Assembly: GCF_035917675.1 (NCBI RefSeq)
Contig: NZ_CP109104.1
Span: 8,804,001-8,868,000 of the forward strand
From: Streptomyces sp. NBC_01775
GTDB lineage: Bacteria > Actinomycetota > Actinomycetes > Streptomycetales > Streptomycetaceae
Length of the DNA: 64,000 nt
Direction of reading: 5' to 3'
This document shows, one piece after another, positions 32,851 to 41,814 of the stretch; positions within the stretch are counted from its first letter, which is position 1, and every line of letters begins with the position of its first letter. The position numbers and the translations under genes were made by a program. The notes beneath the pieces were generated by a model. It saw only the letters and a program-made list of their open reading frames with translations, did not search any database and was not told the DNA's origin.

Positions 32851-33063
32851 TCATCGGTCGCAGAGAGGGCACCGGCCCGTCGATCTGCCTCGGGTCTCCA
32901 CCGACAGGCCACGCTCCCGAAGACGTTGCAGGTGGTAGGCCACTGTCGACGCGCTCGACAGACCCACGGCATCCGCCAGCTCCCGCATCGTCGGCGGCTC
33001 GCCACGTTCGACAATGATCTTGCGCGCCGCGCGGAGGATGCGTTCCTGCTGCTCGTGCGTCAC
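32851..33063 (-). CDS. LexA-type winged-helix DNA-binding protein, short
   Basis: 70 residues from GTG 33063, overlapping the preceding stop (GTGA). It matches the LexA DNA-binding domain: QERILRAARKIIVERGEPPT, then MRELADAVGLSSASTVAYHL and QRLRERGLSVETRG. There is no LexA protease domain. The end carries GRCPLCDR, a CxxC pair. It probably regulates its own cluster, including the split nuclease gene 120 bp downstream. Confidence 0.8.
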   Translation of the reverse strand: MTHEQQERILRAARKIIVERGEPPTMRELADAVGLSSASTVAYHLQRLRERGLSVETRGRSTGRCPLCDR

Positions 33064-33305
33064 GTCCTCCCCTCCTGGAGCTGATCAGCGGCCTTCCGTG
33101 CTTGCCTGCCCAGCTCTACTCGGGCGGCGGGAGATCCCCCCGCTGCGGGGTCGAAGAGCGGGTGCCAGAACAACCGGGCCGACAGCCACAACAGCCGACG
33201 GCGTACAGCCGTCGCATCGACCGGGCCGCTGGCCAGTTCGTGGTAGGCGCGGTTCCGGGCGTGCTGCAGCGCGACGAGGTCCTGGGGGAAGAGGTCGGAC
33301 ACCAT
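33060..33305 (-). CDS. Small hypothetical protein (81 aa)
   Basis: Helical, with DLFPQDLVALQHARNRAYHE, TAVRRRLLWLSARLFWHPLF and a closing helix RVELGRQARKAADQLQEG. Start ATG 33305 without an obvious ribosome site. It is coupled to the LexA-type gene by GTGA. Family unknown. The gap 33306-33447 upstream has no gene. Confidence 0.6.
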   Translation of the reverse strand: MVSDLFPQDLVALQHARNRAYHELASGPVDATAVRRRLLWLSARLFWHPLFDPAAGGSPAARVELGRQARKAADQLQEGRT

Positions 33306-33447
33306 GGCGCAAATTCAATCACGTGTTCGATTATGTGGTCATGCTCCGGCTACCCGACCACAACGCCGTATGGCTGAGCGCGTGCCACTTGGCCGCTGTG
33401 CGTGAAAGTCGCTGGTGGTATCCCGCGAGCGTATTGGATGGCGAACT

Positions 33448-34368
33448 CTAGGTGCGGCCTCCGGGGGCGTAGCCCTGCAGAAAGGCGGGCGAGACCATGC
33501 GCTGCCTCATCAGCAGCTCAGCCAGCTCGTGCGCGAGCACCGGGTGAGTACGGGGCCACTCCGGTGCGTGTGCCACGAACTCCCGGCTGTTGAAGACCGT
33601 GAAGCGGTTGAAATCTGCGACGCGGAGCCGGGATGCGTCCTGGGGGTCACGGGAGATGATCACTCCTAGACGGCTACCGAGAGGCACGGTCAGGCGTCGG
33701 AAGTTGTGGAAACCCGTTCCGATGCCGTGATCGAAGAAGGCGACGGGTATCTCTGGGGGCGGTGTCCCCACGACGCCCGAGAAGCAGACCGGGTTGTCGC
33801 TGACCAGCAGGCCGCCGCCGCGAGGTCGGTAGCAGGACCAGTGCATGTCGCTGGCCAGCAGTGTGGAGACGAGGTGGTTCCACTGGTCCTTGTAGTACGC
33901 GTCGTCATCGTTGCGCAGGCGCCAAGGCTCGATCACCGTCCGGTCGATCATTGCCATCATCATGGTCTGGATCTCTTCGTCGAGCAGGCCGCTGTCCTCG
34001 GCGCCGATCTCCTTGGTCACCACATGCCGCAGAAAGCGGCTTCGCTGCCACTGCAGGGCAAGCAGCCAGGCCAGAGCGTGACGGGCATACGTGGGGACGG
34101 CGCGCTCACGACTCTGGACCAGTTCCCTGACGGCAGTGGCAGCCTCCCCCTCTATGTCACCCATGGCGGCCTCCATCGAGGCGTGATCGGGCTCCTGCCC
34201 GTGCCGGTAGATCGAGTGGCCGAGATTGCGATGGCCCACGTCGCGAACCGACGCGTTGAACCGCCGCTCACTCGTTACCTGGTGGATGACCAATTTGCCG
34301 CGCTGGCCGGCGAAATGCTGGAGCAGGAACTGCGGAATGAAGTGATGCTTCTTGGCATGCGGCGGCAT
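33448..34368 (-). CDS. DUF4238 family protein
   Basis: 306 residues from ATG 34368 with AAGG upstream. The signature HHFIPQFLLQHFAG opens the protein. Later it has YARHALAWLLALQWQRSRF, the central segment SDMHWSCYRPRGGGLLVSDN and the closing VVGTPPPEIPVAFF. This is the DUF4238 plan, with a conserved 'SDNP' turn. The biochemical role is unknown. Its position beside a nuclease-like gene and a LexA-type regulator suggests a defence-type island, which is inference. Confidence 0.78.
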   Translation of the reverse strand: MPPHAKKHHFIPQFLLQHFAGQRGKLVIHQVTSERRFNASVRDVGHRNLGHSIYRHGQEPDHASMEAAMGDIEGEAATAVRELVQSRERAVPTYARHALAWLLALQWQRSRFLRHVVTKEIGAEDSGLLDEEIQTMMMAMIDRTVIEPWRLRNDDDAYYKDQWNHLVSTLLASDMHWSCYRPRGGGLLVSDNPVCFSGVVGTPPPEIPVAFFDHGIGTGFHNFRRLTVPLGSRLGVIISRDPQDASRLRVADFNRFTVFNSREFVAHAPEWPRTHPVLAHELAELLMRQRMVSPAFLQGYAPGGRT

Positions 34369-34488
34369 GGGGCGACCTTAGCGAGGTCGGCTCCACCTCC
34401 GGCCCGCCGCGACAGCACGCCCACGGCCGACGGCAGCTTTAGCCCGGCAAGCCGGACCCGCCAGTGCCACCCGGCCCGGAGGGGCCGC

Positions 34489-36021
34489 TCAGTGGCTGCC
34501 GGTGAGTTCGCCGGTGAGCTGTTCGTGGATCTGGGCGCTTGGCCGGTTGAGGCCGATGATCTCTACGGTCTTGCCGCGCTGCGTGTACTTGTCCTCGATG
34601 GCGTCCAACGCGGCCACGGAGGAGGCGTCCCAGATGTGAGCTGCGGTCAGGTCGATGACGACCTTGTCGGGATCGCCCGCGTAGTCGAACCGGCCCACGA
34701 GGTCGTTGGAGGAGGCGAAGAACAGTTCGCCGGTGACGGAGTAGACGACGCTTCCGCCCTCGGGGTCGGTGACTGCGGTGACCTCGGCGAGGTGCGCGAC
34801 GCGGCGGGCGAAGATGACCATGGCGGTGAGGGTGCCGACGACGACGCCGATGGCGAGGTTGTGGGTAGCCACGACGCAGGCGACGGTGACGAGCATGACC
34901 GTGATCTCACCGGCCGGCATGCGCTTGAGCGTCTTGGGCGCGATGGAGTGCCAGTCGAAGGTCGCGAAGGCCACCATCACCATGACGGCGACGAGGGCGG
35001 CCATGGGGATGTCGGAGACCATCGGCCCGAACAGGACGCACAGCACCATCAGGAAGGAGCCCGCCAGGAAGGTGGACAGGCGGGTGCGGGCACCGGACAC
35101 CCGTACGTTGATCATGGTTTGGCCGATCATGGCGCAGCCACCCATGCCGCCGAAGAAGCCGGTGACGATGTTGGCGATGCCCTGGCCGACCGACTCCCGC
35201 GTTTTGGAGGAGCGGGTGTCGGTGATCTCGTCGACGAGCTTGGCCGTCATCAGCGACTCCATCAGCCCGACCAGCGCCATCGCGAGCGCGTAGGGAGCGA
35301 TGGTGGTCAGCGTGTCCACCGTGAACGGCACGTCCGGCAGGCCGGGGACGGGAAGAGAGGAGGGCAGCTCGCCCTTGTCGCCGACGGTCGGTACCGCAAT
35401 CCCGGCGGCGACCGTGATCACGGTGAGGATGGCGATGGAGACGAGCGGTGCCGGGATCACCCTGGTGACCTTCGGGAAGAACACCATGAGCGCGAGCCCA
35501 CCGATGATCAACGGGTAGACAGCCCAGGGAACGTCGTGCATCTCGGGGACCTGGGCCATGAAGATCAGGACGGCCAGCGAGTTGACGAAGCCGACCATCA
35601 CGCTGCGCGGCACGAAGCGCATCAGCTTGGCCACCCCGAGAGCGCCCAGGACGACCTGGAAGATTCCGGCCAGGATGACGGCGGCGACGAGGTAGCCGAG
35701 GCCGTGTTCGCGGTTGAGCGGGGCGATGACCAAGGCGACGGCGCCGGTCGCGGCGGAGATCATCGCGCGGCGTCCGCCCACGACCGAGATCACCACGGCC
35801 ATGGTGAAGGACGCGAACAGGCCGATGGCCGGATCGACCCCGGCGATGATCGAGAACGAGATCGCCTCGGGGATCAGCGCGAGCGCGACGACGAGGCCGG
35901 CCAGGATCTCTGTGCGCCAGACCTTCGGGCTGTTCAGCCAGTCGGGCTTGAGGCCGCGCAGCCGTGCGGCCGGGGACAGGACGGAGGTGGACAAGAGCGG
36001 ATACCTGTCGTGCTCGGGCAC
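34489..36021 (-). CDS. SulP-family anion transporter with STAS domain
   Basis: 510 residues; start uncertain (GTG 36021, or the in-frame TTG near codon 10). About 10-12 membrane helices span residues 40-400 (ILAGLVVALALIPEAISFSI, LGYLVAAVILAGIFQVVLGA, AMVIFARRVAHLA). The SulP signature region PEAISFSIIAGVDP is present. The C-terminal STAS domain is at about residues 415-500 (FASSNDLVGRFDYAGDPDKV, AHIWDASSVAALDAIEDKY). It imports sulfate, bicarbonate or related anions; the substrate cannot be told. It is divergent from a MerR gene with a strong operator. Confidence 0.9.
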   Translation of the reverse strand: MPEHDRYPLLSTSVLSPAARLRGLKPDWLNSPKVWRTEILAGLVVALALIPEAISFSIIAGVDPAIGLFASFTMAVVISVVGGRRAMISAATGAVALVIAPLNREHGLGYLVAAVILAGIFQVVLGALGVAKLMRFVPRSVMVGFVNSLAVLIFMAQVPEMHDVPWAVYPLIIGGLALMVFFPKVTRVIPAPLVSIAILTVITVAAGIAVPTVGDKGELPSSLPVPGLPDVPFTVDTLTTIAPYALAMALVGLMESLMTAKLVDEITDTRSSKTRESVGQGIANIVTGFFGGMGGCAMIGQTMINVRVSGARTRLSTFLAGSFLMVLCVLFGPMVSDIPMAALVAVMVMVAFATFDWHSIAPKTLKRMPAGEITVMLVTVACVVATHNLAIGVVVGTLTAMVIFARRVAHLAEVTAVTDPEGGSVVYSVTGELFFASSNDLVGRFDYAGDPDKVVIDLTAAHIWDASSVAALDAIEDKYTQRGKTVEIIGLNRPSAQIHEQLTGELTGSH

Positions 36022-36323
36022 ACCCGCCCGTGGCGGAGCGTGCGGGAAGACGCGGAGAGCCGGGACGGCGCTTCGCGGAGCCCGCGTACAGCGGGGCTGA
36101 AGTGCGGGGGCAGCAGGCGCGGGCGGAGGGCTCCGGGCCTGTTCAGGGGCGAAGGGTCACGGCGGGCAGGGGGCGGCGCTGGGCATCATGGGTATGCGCA
36201 CGCTCTCTCCTGCATTTCGGTCTTCGCCGGGGGCGTCGTCGGCCCCGACACGGCTGACGGGCGCGGGCGTGATCCCGCACCATGGGAGTGGGACGGCGCG
36301 GAGCCGACCCCGTTGATCGGAAA
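36022..36323. other. 302-bp leader upstream of the SulP gene
   Basis: No gene is supported. It is the 5' region of the SulP gene up to the MerR operator; a long leader or a second promoter is possible. I see no riboswitch-like structure. Confidence 0.4.
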
Positions 36324-36347
36324 CTCTACCCTAACGTTACGGTAGAG
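36324..36347. promoter_or_regulatory. MerR-type operator (24-bp palindrome)
   Basis: A near-perfect palindrome centred on TAACGTTA, with outer arms CTCTACC and GGTAGAG; 22 of 24 positions are symmetrical. It lies 54 bp before the MerR start and upstream of the divergent SulP gene, where MerR-family activators bind the spacer of their target promoter. Confidence 0.75.
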
Positions 36348-36400
36348 ATCGACGTCGGCCGACTGTGGCCTTGGTGACACAAGAAGGAAGGGCCGCCCGC

Positions 36401-36805
36401 GTGACCAGCGAGCACATGCAGATCGGCGAGGTCGCCGCACGGACCGAGCTGTCGCTGCGCACGATCCGGCACTACGAGGAGACCGGCCTGGTCATCCCCT
36501 CGGCACGTTCTCAGGGCGGCTTCCGTCTCTACACCGAGGCGGATGTCGCCCGTCTGATGGTGATCCGCCGGATGAAGCCGCTCGGTTTCACGCTGGATCA
36601 GATGCGCGACCTGCTGGAGGCGACCGACCGTCTCGACTCCGGTGAGGAACTGATGGCGGACGAGCGTGGTGCCCTGCTGGAGCGCATCCGCGACTACGAG
36701 CAGGACGCGGCCGAGCAGGTGGAGAAGCTGCGTACCCAACTGGCGCGAGCTGAGGAGTTCGGCGCCACTCTCCGTGAACGCCTCACTCGCGTCCCCACCC
36801 CCTGA
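36401..36805 (+). CDS. MerR-family transcriptional regulator
   Basis: 134 residues. I choose GTG 36401 because AAGGAAGGG precedes it; ATG 36416 (MQIGEVA) is close and possible. The N-terminal MerR domain is clear: QIGEVAARTELSLRTIRHYE, GGFRLYTEADVARLMVIRRM, LGFTLDQMRDLLEATDRL. A coiled-coil dimerisation helix follows (ALLERIRDYEQDAAEQVEKL). There is no Cys-based metal site, so a non-metal signal is likely. It pairs with the divergent SulP transporter. Confidence 0.88.
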   Translation: MTSEHMQIGEVAARTELSLRTIRHYEETGLVIPSARSQGGFRLYTEADVARLMVIRRMKPLGFTLDQMRDLLEATDRLDSGEELMADERGALLERIRDYEQDAAEQVEKLRTQLARAEEFGATLRERLTRVPTP

Positions 36806-36833
36806 CCGCCTCCATGCGGTGCTGGTCTGCCGG

Positions 36834-37478
36834 TCATCCGTCCTGACCGGCTGCGGGTTCCGGGCGGTCCGGCGCCGGGTGCGCGAACAGCCGATCCAGG
36901 TGGGCGCGCAGGATCTCCACGGCCGCGTTGGCGGAGCGCTGGCCGACCAGGACGCTGGTGCCCAGGCCGTGGCTGAGTGAGAGCAGAAGAGCGGCCTCGG
37001 TCGCCGTATCCCGGCGCCGGTCCAACGCGCCCTCCTGCTGGGCCGACTTCAGCGCGTCGGCCAACTGCTGCTCCAGGCGGTCGGGGCCGGCGATGAAGGG
37101 CTGTGCGGCCAGTTCGGGATCGGTCATCGCGAGGACCGCGTAGGAGGTCCACACCAGGTGGAAGGCGCGGCTGTCCGCGTCGGTGGGCAATGCCTCGGCC
37201 AGGAACGCGTCGATGAAGGCGCGTGCGCTCACCGGCTGCGGCAGGCCGTCCAGGCGGGCTGTCCACCGCGTGTGGCTCTGCTGCTCCAGGCGCTTCAGGG
37301 CGGCGTGCAGCAGTTGACCCTTGGTCTCGAAGTAGTACTGCACCAGGTTCAGCGACATCCCCGCCTCCCCGGCCACCGTGCGCAGCGTGACCGTGTGCAG
37401 GCCCTCGGCCGCAGCCACGCGCACCAGAGCGTCGATGATGTGCGCCCGGCGCTGGGCGTGGTCCACCCGTTTCGGCAC
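36834..37478 (-). CDS. TetR-family repressor of the adjacent DHA2 exporter
   Basis: 214 residues from GTG 37478. The N-terminal HTH reads RRAHIIDALVRVAAAEGLHT, LRTVAGEAGMSLNLVQYYFE and TKGQLLHAALKRLEQ. A C-terminal ligand domain covers about residues 85-200. It diverges from the MFS exporter and shares a 28-bp palindrome with it. It presumably represses the exporter until a drug-like ligand binds. Confidence 0.88.
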   Translation of the reverse strand: MPKRVDHAQRRAHIIDALVRVAAAEGLHTVTLRTVAGEAGMSLNLVQYYFETKGQLLHAALKRLEQQSHTRWTARLDGLPQPVSARAFIDAFLAEALPTDADSRAFHLVWTSYAVLAMTDPELAAQPFIAGPDRLEQQLADALKSAQQEGALDRRRDTATEAALLLSLSHGLGTSVLVGQRSANAAVEILRAHLDRLFAHPAPDRPEPAAGQDG

Positions 37479-37508
37479 CCCGGCCCCTTCCCTCCTGTGG
37501 TCAATCCG

Positions 37509-37536
37509 TTTTCATGGTACCGCTGTACGATGAAAA
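37509..37536. promoter_or_regulatory. TetR operator (28-bp palindrome)
   Basis: The arms TTTTCAT and ATGAAAA enclose inner GTAC-type half sites; 24 of 28 positions are symmetrical. It lies in the 84-bp gap between the divergent tetR and MFS genes, overlapping their expected promoters. Confidence 0.75.
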
Positions 37537-37562
37537 ATCTGCGGGCGACAGCGGGGAGGACC

Positions 37563-38993
37563 ATGGGATTCCGTGGAACGCACGACGGCAGCGGCCACGC
37601 GGACGCGCGAGCGGCGAACCAAGGCAGAGGGCAGGCGGCGGTGCTGTGGCTGGCGTGCGTGGCCCAGTTCATGGTGGTGCTCGACGTCTCGGTGGTGAAC
37701 GTCGCGCTGCCGTCGATCCAGTCCGCGCTGGGCTTCGGCGCCGCCGGCTTGCAGTGGGTCGTGGGCGGCTATGCGCTGGTCTTCGCCGGATTCCTGCTGC
37801 TCGGAGGCCGCCTGGCCGACCTCTACGGACGGCGACGGGTCTTCCTGTGGGGACTGGTGCTCTTCGCCGCCTCAAGCCTGATAGGCGGCCTGGCCACCAC
37901 GCCCGGCGTGTTGATTGGGATGCGGGCCGTGCAGGGTCTGGGCGCCGCGGTGCTGGCGCCGGCCACGCTGACGATCCTGACCACCACCTTCACCGAAGGG
38001 ACGGCCCGTACGTGGGCGTTGGCGATCTGGACGGCCGTCAGCTCGGCGGGCGGGGCCGCGGGCAACCTGATCGGCGGGGTACTCACCCAGTCGCTGTCCT
38101 GGCGGTGGATCCTGTTGATCAACGTCCCCCTCGGCGTCGTCGCCGTCCTCGCAGCCCTGCGCCTGCTGCCCGCCGACCGCTCCCGTGCGTCGGCCGGGAA
38201 GCTCGACCTGCCCGGGGCGGTGCTCGCCACCCTCGGCGTCACCGCCCTCGTTCACGGCGTCACACACGCCCAGGACCACGGCTGGAGCGGCCCAACTGCC
38301 CTGACGGGCCTGGCTGTCGGCGTCCTCGCGCTGGCCGCGTTCGCAGTGACCGAGGCCCGGTATGCGGCGGCGCCGCTGGTGCCACCGCGCCTGGTGCGGA
38401 TGCGGCCGATCTGGGCGGGCAACGCGGTGATGCTGCTGGCCGGAGCCTGCTTCATCCCCATGTGGTACTTCCTCTCCCTCTACATGCAAGACGTCCTGCA
38501 CTACGGGGCCTTGGCCACCGGCATCGCCTTCCTCCCGCACACCCTGGTCGGCGTCGTCGGCGCTCGCCTTGCCCCGGCCGTCATGCGCCGCACCGGCCCC
38601 CGGGCCCTGATCGTGCTGGCCGCGCTGCTCGCCGCAGCCGGGTTCGTGTGGCAGAGCCGGATCGGCGCCGACAGCACCTACTGGGAGGGCCTGTTGGGGC
38701 CCGCGATCGTGATGTCGGCCGGGATGGGCCTGCTGATCACCCCGATCACCACCACCGTCACCTCCGGCATCGCGGAGCAGGACGCGGGCGCGGCCTCGGG
38801 GCTGATGAACGCAACCCGCCAGATCGGCGGCGCCGTCGGTCTGGCTGCCCTGGTCACCCTCGCCGCCACGGCCGACTCCTACCGCGCGGTGTTCCTGGCC
38901 ATCGCGGCCGTGTGCACGGCTGTGGCTGCCCTAGCCTTCGCACTGCCCGCCCCCCACCGCCGGGACCAGGCCGCCGGTGTGCCCAAGCAGTGA
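37563..38993 (+). CDS. DHA2-family (14-helix) MFS multidrug exporter
   Basis: 476 residues from ATG 37563, chosen for GGGGAGGA five bases upstream; ATG 37530 lies inside the operator. The motif LDVSVVNVALPSIQSALGF in helix 1 and GGRLADLYGRRRVF are diagnostic of EmrB/QacA proteins. About 14 helices follow, including LLGPAIVMSAGMGLLITPIT late in the protein. It exports hydrophobic compounds using the proton gradient. It is controlled by the divergent TetR gene. Confidence 0.9.
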   Translation: MGFRGTHDGSGHADARAANQGRGQAAVLWLACVAQFMVVLDVSVVNVALPSIQSALGFGAAGLQWVVGGYALVFAGFLLLGGRLADLYGRRRVFLWGLVLFAASSLIGGLATTPGVLIGMRAVQGLGAAVLAPATLTILTTTFTEGTARTWALAIWTAVSSAGGAAGNLIGGVLTQSLSWRWILLINVPLGVVAVLAALRLLPADRSRASAGKLDLPGAVLATLGVTALVHGVTHAQDHGWSGPTALTGLAVGVLALAAFAVTEARYAAAPLVPPRLVRMRPIWAGNAVMLLAGACFIPMWYFLSLYMQDVLHYGALATGIAFLPHTLVGVVGARLAPAVMRRTGPRALIVLAALLAAAGFVWQSRIGADSTYWEGLLGPAIVMSAGMGLLITPITTTVTSGIAEQDAGAASGLMNATRQIGGAVGLAALVTLAATADSYRAVFLAIAAVCTAVAALAFALPAPHRRDQAAGVPKQ

Positions 38994-39031
38994 GCCCGGA
39001 TCGGCACCGCCCGCTCGGGGTACCGCATTGC

Positions 39032-40315
39032 TCAGCCACGGGGCCCCGGCTGTCCACCGACCGGGGCCCCGCCGGAGTCGCCTTCGGCCGTCGCCGTGTC
39101 GTCGCTCAGCGGGGCGGGTTCATGCAAACGGAACAGCGCGGCCAGGATGCCCACGGTGCAGGTCGCGGCGACCAGAGCACCGGTGGCGATCGAGGTGGCG
39201 TCGATCAGCGGCCCGAACACCAAGGGAGAGCCGAACTGCCCGCCGAAAAGCGCTGTGGCCTGCAACGAGGTCGCAGTGCCGCGCTGCTTGGCGGGGGCGG
39301 CCCGGTCCACCAGCACGGTCAGCGTGGGCATCATGATCCCGCTGCCGACCCCGGTGAGCACCGGCACCAGAAGCAAAGGCCCCCAGTGCCCGGCGACGGA
39401 GAACAACAGGAGCCCCGCCGTCCACGCACCGACCGCCAGGCGCATCAACACCGGATATCCGAAGCGGGCGGTGAGCTTGGCGTAGGTCAAGCCGATCAGG
39501 CTCGCGGCTCCGGACGACAGCACGATGGCGTACAGCGCGACCACCAGCGTGTCGTGGATCCCGAGCTGGTCCAGGCGGCGCGGCAGGGAGATCGCCAGCA
39601 CCATCATCAGCCCGGTGCTGGCCACCCACAGTCCGCACAGCCCCACGACCAGCGGGTGCTCGCGCAGCAACCGCGCCGCTCCGCCCCCGCTGCCCTCCGC
39701 CTGCGCGCCCTTCGTGCTGGTGCCGCTGATCGACGCGGACTTGGGCAGCGAGAAGAGAGTGGCGATACCGAGCGGCAGCCCGACGAGATAGATGGCGAAC
39801 GGCGCGTGCCAGGAGTGATTGCCCAGCGCACCAGCCGCCAGGGGATAGGCGAAGCCACCAGTGGTGGTGGCGGCAGTACGCCAGCCCATCACCTTGTCGC
39901 GCATCTCGCCCCGGTACAGGCCCAGGAGCGCGGCGGTGCTGCAGGTGAACACCGCCGCAGTGCCCACGCCGAGGATGAGGCGGGAGGCGAACAGCACCGG
40001 GTAGGACTCGATGAACAGGCCCGCGCTTCCACCCAGCCCGTAGACCACCAGCCCGGCAGCGAGCGGGAATCGGACGCCGAAGCGGTCAGTGGCCCGGCCT
40101 ACCAGCGGACTGACCAGGGCGATCGCCAGGCTGTGGGACGTCAGCACAAGACCTGCCTCCGTACCGCCCACATCCAGGGCCTGACGGATCACCTCGATAA
40201 TCGGGGCGATGGTGGCACCACCCATCACTCCCAGCGTGGAAGCCAGCAGCAGTACGGTCAGCGCACCCCGCCCCACGTCCGGAGCACTCGCTGGCGCCGG
40301 GGTGTCAGCAGCCAT
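39032..40315 (-). CDS. MFS transporter (12-helix)
   Basis: 427 residues from ATG 40315, which overlaps the upstream stop by 11 bp. It shows about 12 helices: ALTVLLLASTLGVMGGATIA, SLAIALVSPLVGRATDRFGV with the loop motif GRATDRFG, LGVGTAAVFTCSTAALLGLY and others. A Ser/Gly-rich loop near residue 205 separates the halves. The substrate is unknown. It is co-transcribed with the ABM-domain gene and convergent with the DHA2 exporter. Confidence 0.85.
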   Translation of the reverse strand: MAADTPAPASAPDVGRGALTVLLLASTLGVMGGATIAPIIEVIRQALDVGGTEAGLVLTSHSLAIALVSPLVGRATDRFGVRFPLAAGLVVYGLGGSAGLFIESYPVLFASRLILGVGTAAVFTCSTAALLGLYRGEMRDKVMGWRTAATTTGGFAYPLAAGALGNHSWHAPFAIYLVGLPLGIATLFSLPKSASISGTSTKGAQAEGSGGGAARLLREHPLVVGLCGLWVASTGLMMVLAISLPRRLDQLGIHDTLVVALYAIVLSSGAASLIGLTYAKLTARFGYPVLMRLAVGAWTAGLLLFSVAGHWGPLLLVPVLTGVGSGIMMPTLTVLVDRAAPAKQRGTATSLQATALFGGQFGSPLVFGPLIDATSIATGALVAATCTVGILAALFRLHEPAPLSDDTATAEGDSGGAPVGGQPGPRG

Positions 40316-41000
40316 CGCCGCGCCCAGCTGGGGTAAGGCCAGCGTGCAGGTGCCAGCGACGGTAGCCGCACGGCCGCACACCCGGGATCTCGCCGGTGAC
40401 GCGGCGCCGCACTCCCTGCGGATCGTCGGCGGTGAGCATGTCGAGGTGGGCCTGCTCCTCGGTCCATTCCGCGTAGTTGAACACGCGGGTGCCATCGGTG
40501 CTGGTGTGGAAGTGCGCGGCGATCGACCCCGGCATCGGCGGCACGTCCCTGGTCATCGCGAACACCTCGTCGATGAAGTGCCGCTGACGCTCCGGTCCGT
40601 CCACATCGAACACCGGCGTGACCACACACCCCACTCCGACCATTACCGACTCGCTCACATGGGAGCGGTGCAGCCGGTAGCGGACCGGGACGGACGGCTC
40701 CGTGCCCGGAATCCCGGGCACATACGGCGCCGTTGCGGCCAAGGCCGCATCGAGGACCTCGTCACCGGTCCACTGCTCGTACGCCATCAGCGCCTGCCCG
40801 TCGGTGCACGCGAACAGCGACCAGCTCAACAGCCCATCCGGCCACGGCCCTTGCTCGCGGTCGGCTACCGCCGCCGCTGCCAAGGACTGCTGAGCGACGA
40901 CATCGCCGACATGCCGGACGCTGATCACAATCGTGCGGGCGTCGACCCGCATGACCTCCGGCGGAGTTTCGGTACGGCGGATCACGGCGGCTCCCCACAT
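40305..41000 (-). CDS. ABM-domain (dimeric alpha/beta barrel) protein
   Basis: 231 residues from ATG 41000. It holds two ferredoxin-like ABM units. The first (about 15-100) has TIVISVRHVGDVVAQQSLAA, LLSWSLFACTDGQALMAYEQ. The second (about 125-205) has CVVTPVFDVDGPERQRHFID, AAHFHTSTDGTRVFNYAEWT and EEQAHLDML. ABM proteins are small oxygenases or modifiers in polyketide-type pathways. With an MFS gene downstream and a divergent TetR gene it looks like a small modification/export unit. Confidence 0.75.
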   Translation of the reverse strand: MWGAAVIRRTETPPEVMRVDARTIVISVRHVGDVVAQQSLAAAAVADREQGPWPDGLLSWSLFACTDGQALMAYEQWTGDEVLDAALAATAPYVPGIPGTEPSVPVRYRLHRSHVSESVMVGVGCVVTPVFDVDGPERQRHFIDEVFAMTRDVPPMPGSIAAHFHTSTDGTRVFNYAEWTEEQAHLDMLTADDPQGVRRRVTGEIPGVRPCGYRRWHLHAGLTPAGRGDGC

Positions 41001-41124
41001 ATCAGGGCAGGGGCAAGCCCGGCCCACCCAGTCAAGAAAATGAGACTGAGTCCAAGACTGCCATGAGTGCCGAAATAGCTCTAGTGCCATATTGGCTCGG
41101 ATTCCGTTTCGATACACTGGCCCC

Positions 41125-41814
41125 GTGGCCACCGACACCCAAGACCCCGACGACGACAGCGCCCTGCCGCTGCGCGAACGCAAGAAACAGCGCACCCGCC
41201 GCGCACTTGCCGACACCGCACTGACGCTGTTCAGTGAACGCGGCTTCGACCGCGTCACCCTTGACGAACTCACCGCCCACGTCGAGATCGGCCGCAGTAC
41301 CTTCTTCCGCTACTACGGCACCAAAGAAGATGTCGCCATGGCCGCCGAGGGCGAACTCTGGGACGCCTACACCACCCGCTTCGACCAACACGCCACCCCG
41401 GGCCCGGCGCTCGACGCGCTGCGTACCTCGCTCACCGCAGCCGTCCTGTCCATGCCCGACGGCTGGGACCAGCGCTTCCTGCGCACGCGCCGCCTCGCCG
41501 CCGGCACCCCCGTCCTGCACAACCACAGCCTCGTGTCCTCCATGAAGGTGCAACAGCGCCTGGTGGAAACCCTCGAAACCCGCCTCGACGCCGACAGCCG
41601 CGAAGACGTACGGCTGCGCCTGCTCGGCGAATTCGCCCTGAGCGCCTGGCGATGCGGCGCCCGCAACTGGGTCGCCGGGCGTGCCCCTGACGGCCCCACA
41701 GGGCCCATCGGCCACGGCGGCCCCCCAGCCCTGGCCCGCCGCGTCGAAGAAGCCTTCGACGCCATCCCCGCAAGCCTCACACTCGACCTGCCCGCCAGCG
41801 AGAAGCCGAAGTGA
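41125..41814 (+). CDS. TetR-family transcriptional regulator
   Basis: 229 residues from GTG 41125. The start has no ribosome site and TACACT lies just upstream, so the message is probably leaderless. HTH region: RTRRALADTALTLFSERGFD, VTLDELTAHVEIGRSTFFRY, YGTKEDVAMAAEGEL. The C-terminal domain resembles TetR regulators of the AcrR_C/mycofactocin type. It diverges from the ABM-MFS pair and probably represses it. Confidence 0.86.
   Translation: MATDTQDPDDDSALPLRERKKQRTRRALADTALTLFSERGFDRVTLDELTAHVEIGRSTFFRYYGTKEDVAMAAEGELWDAYTTRFDQHATPGPALDALRTSLTAAVLSMPDGWDQRFLRTRRLAAGTPVLHNHSLVSSMKVQQRLVETLETRLDADSREDVRLRLLGEFALSAWRCGARNWVAGRAPDGPTGPIGHGGPPALARRVEEAFDAIPASLTLDLPASEKPK

Noticed and set aside
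33706..36345. 879-codon plus-strand open frame
   Set aside because: It is a Gly/Asp/His-rich shadow of the SulP and DUF4238 genes, which have clear family motifs on the other strand.
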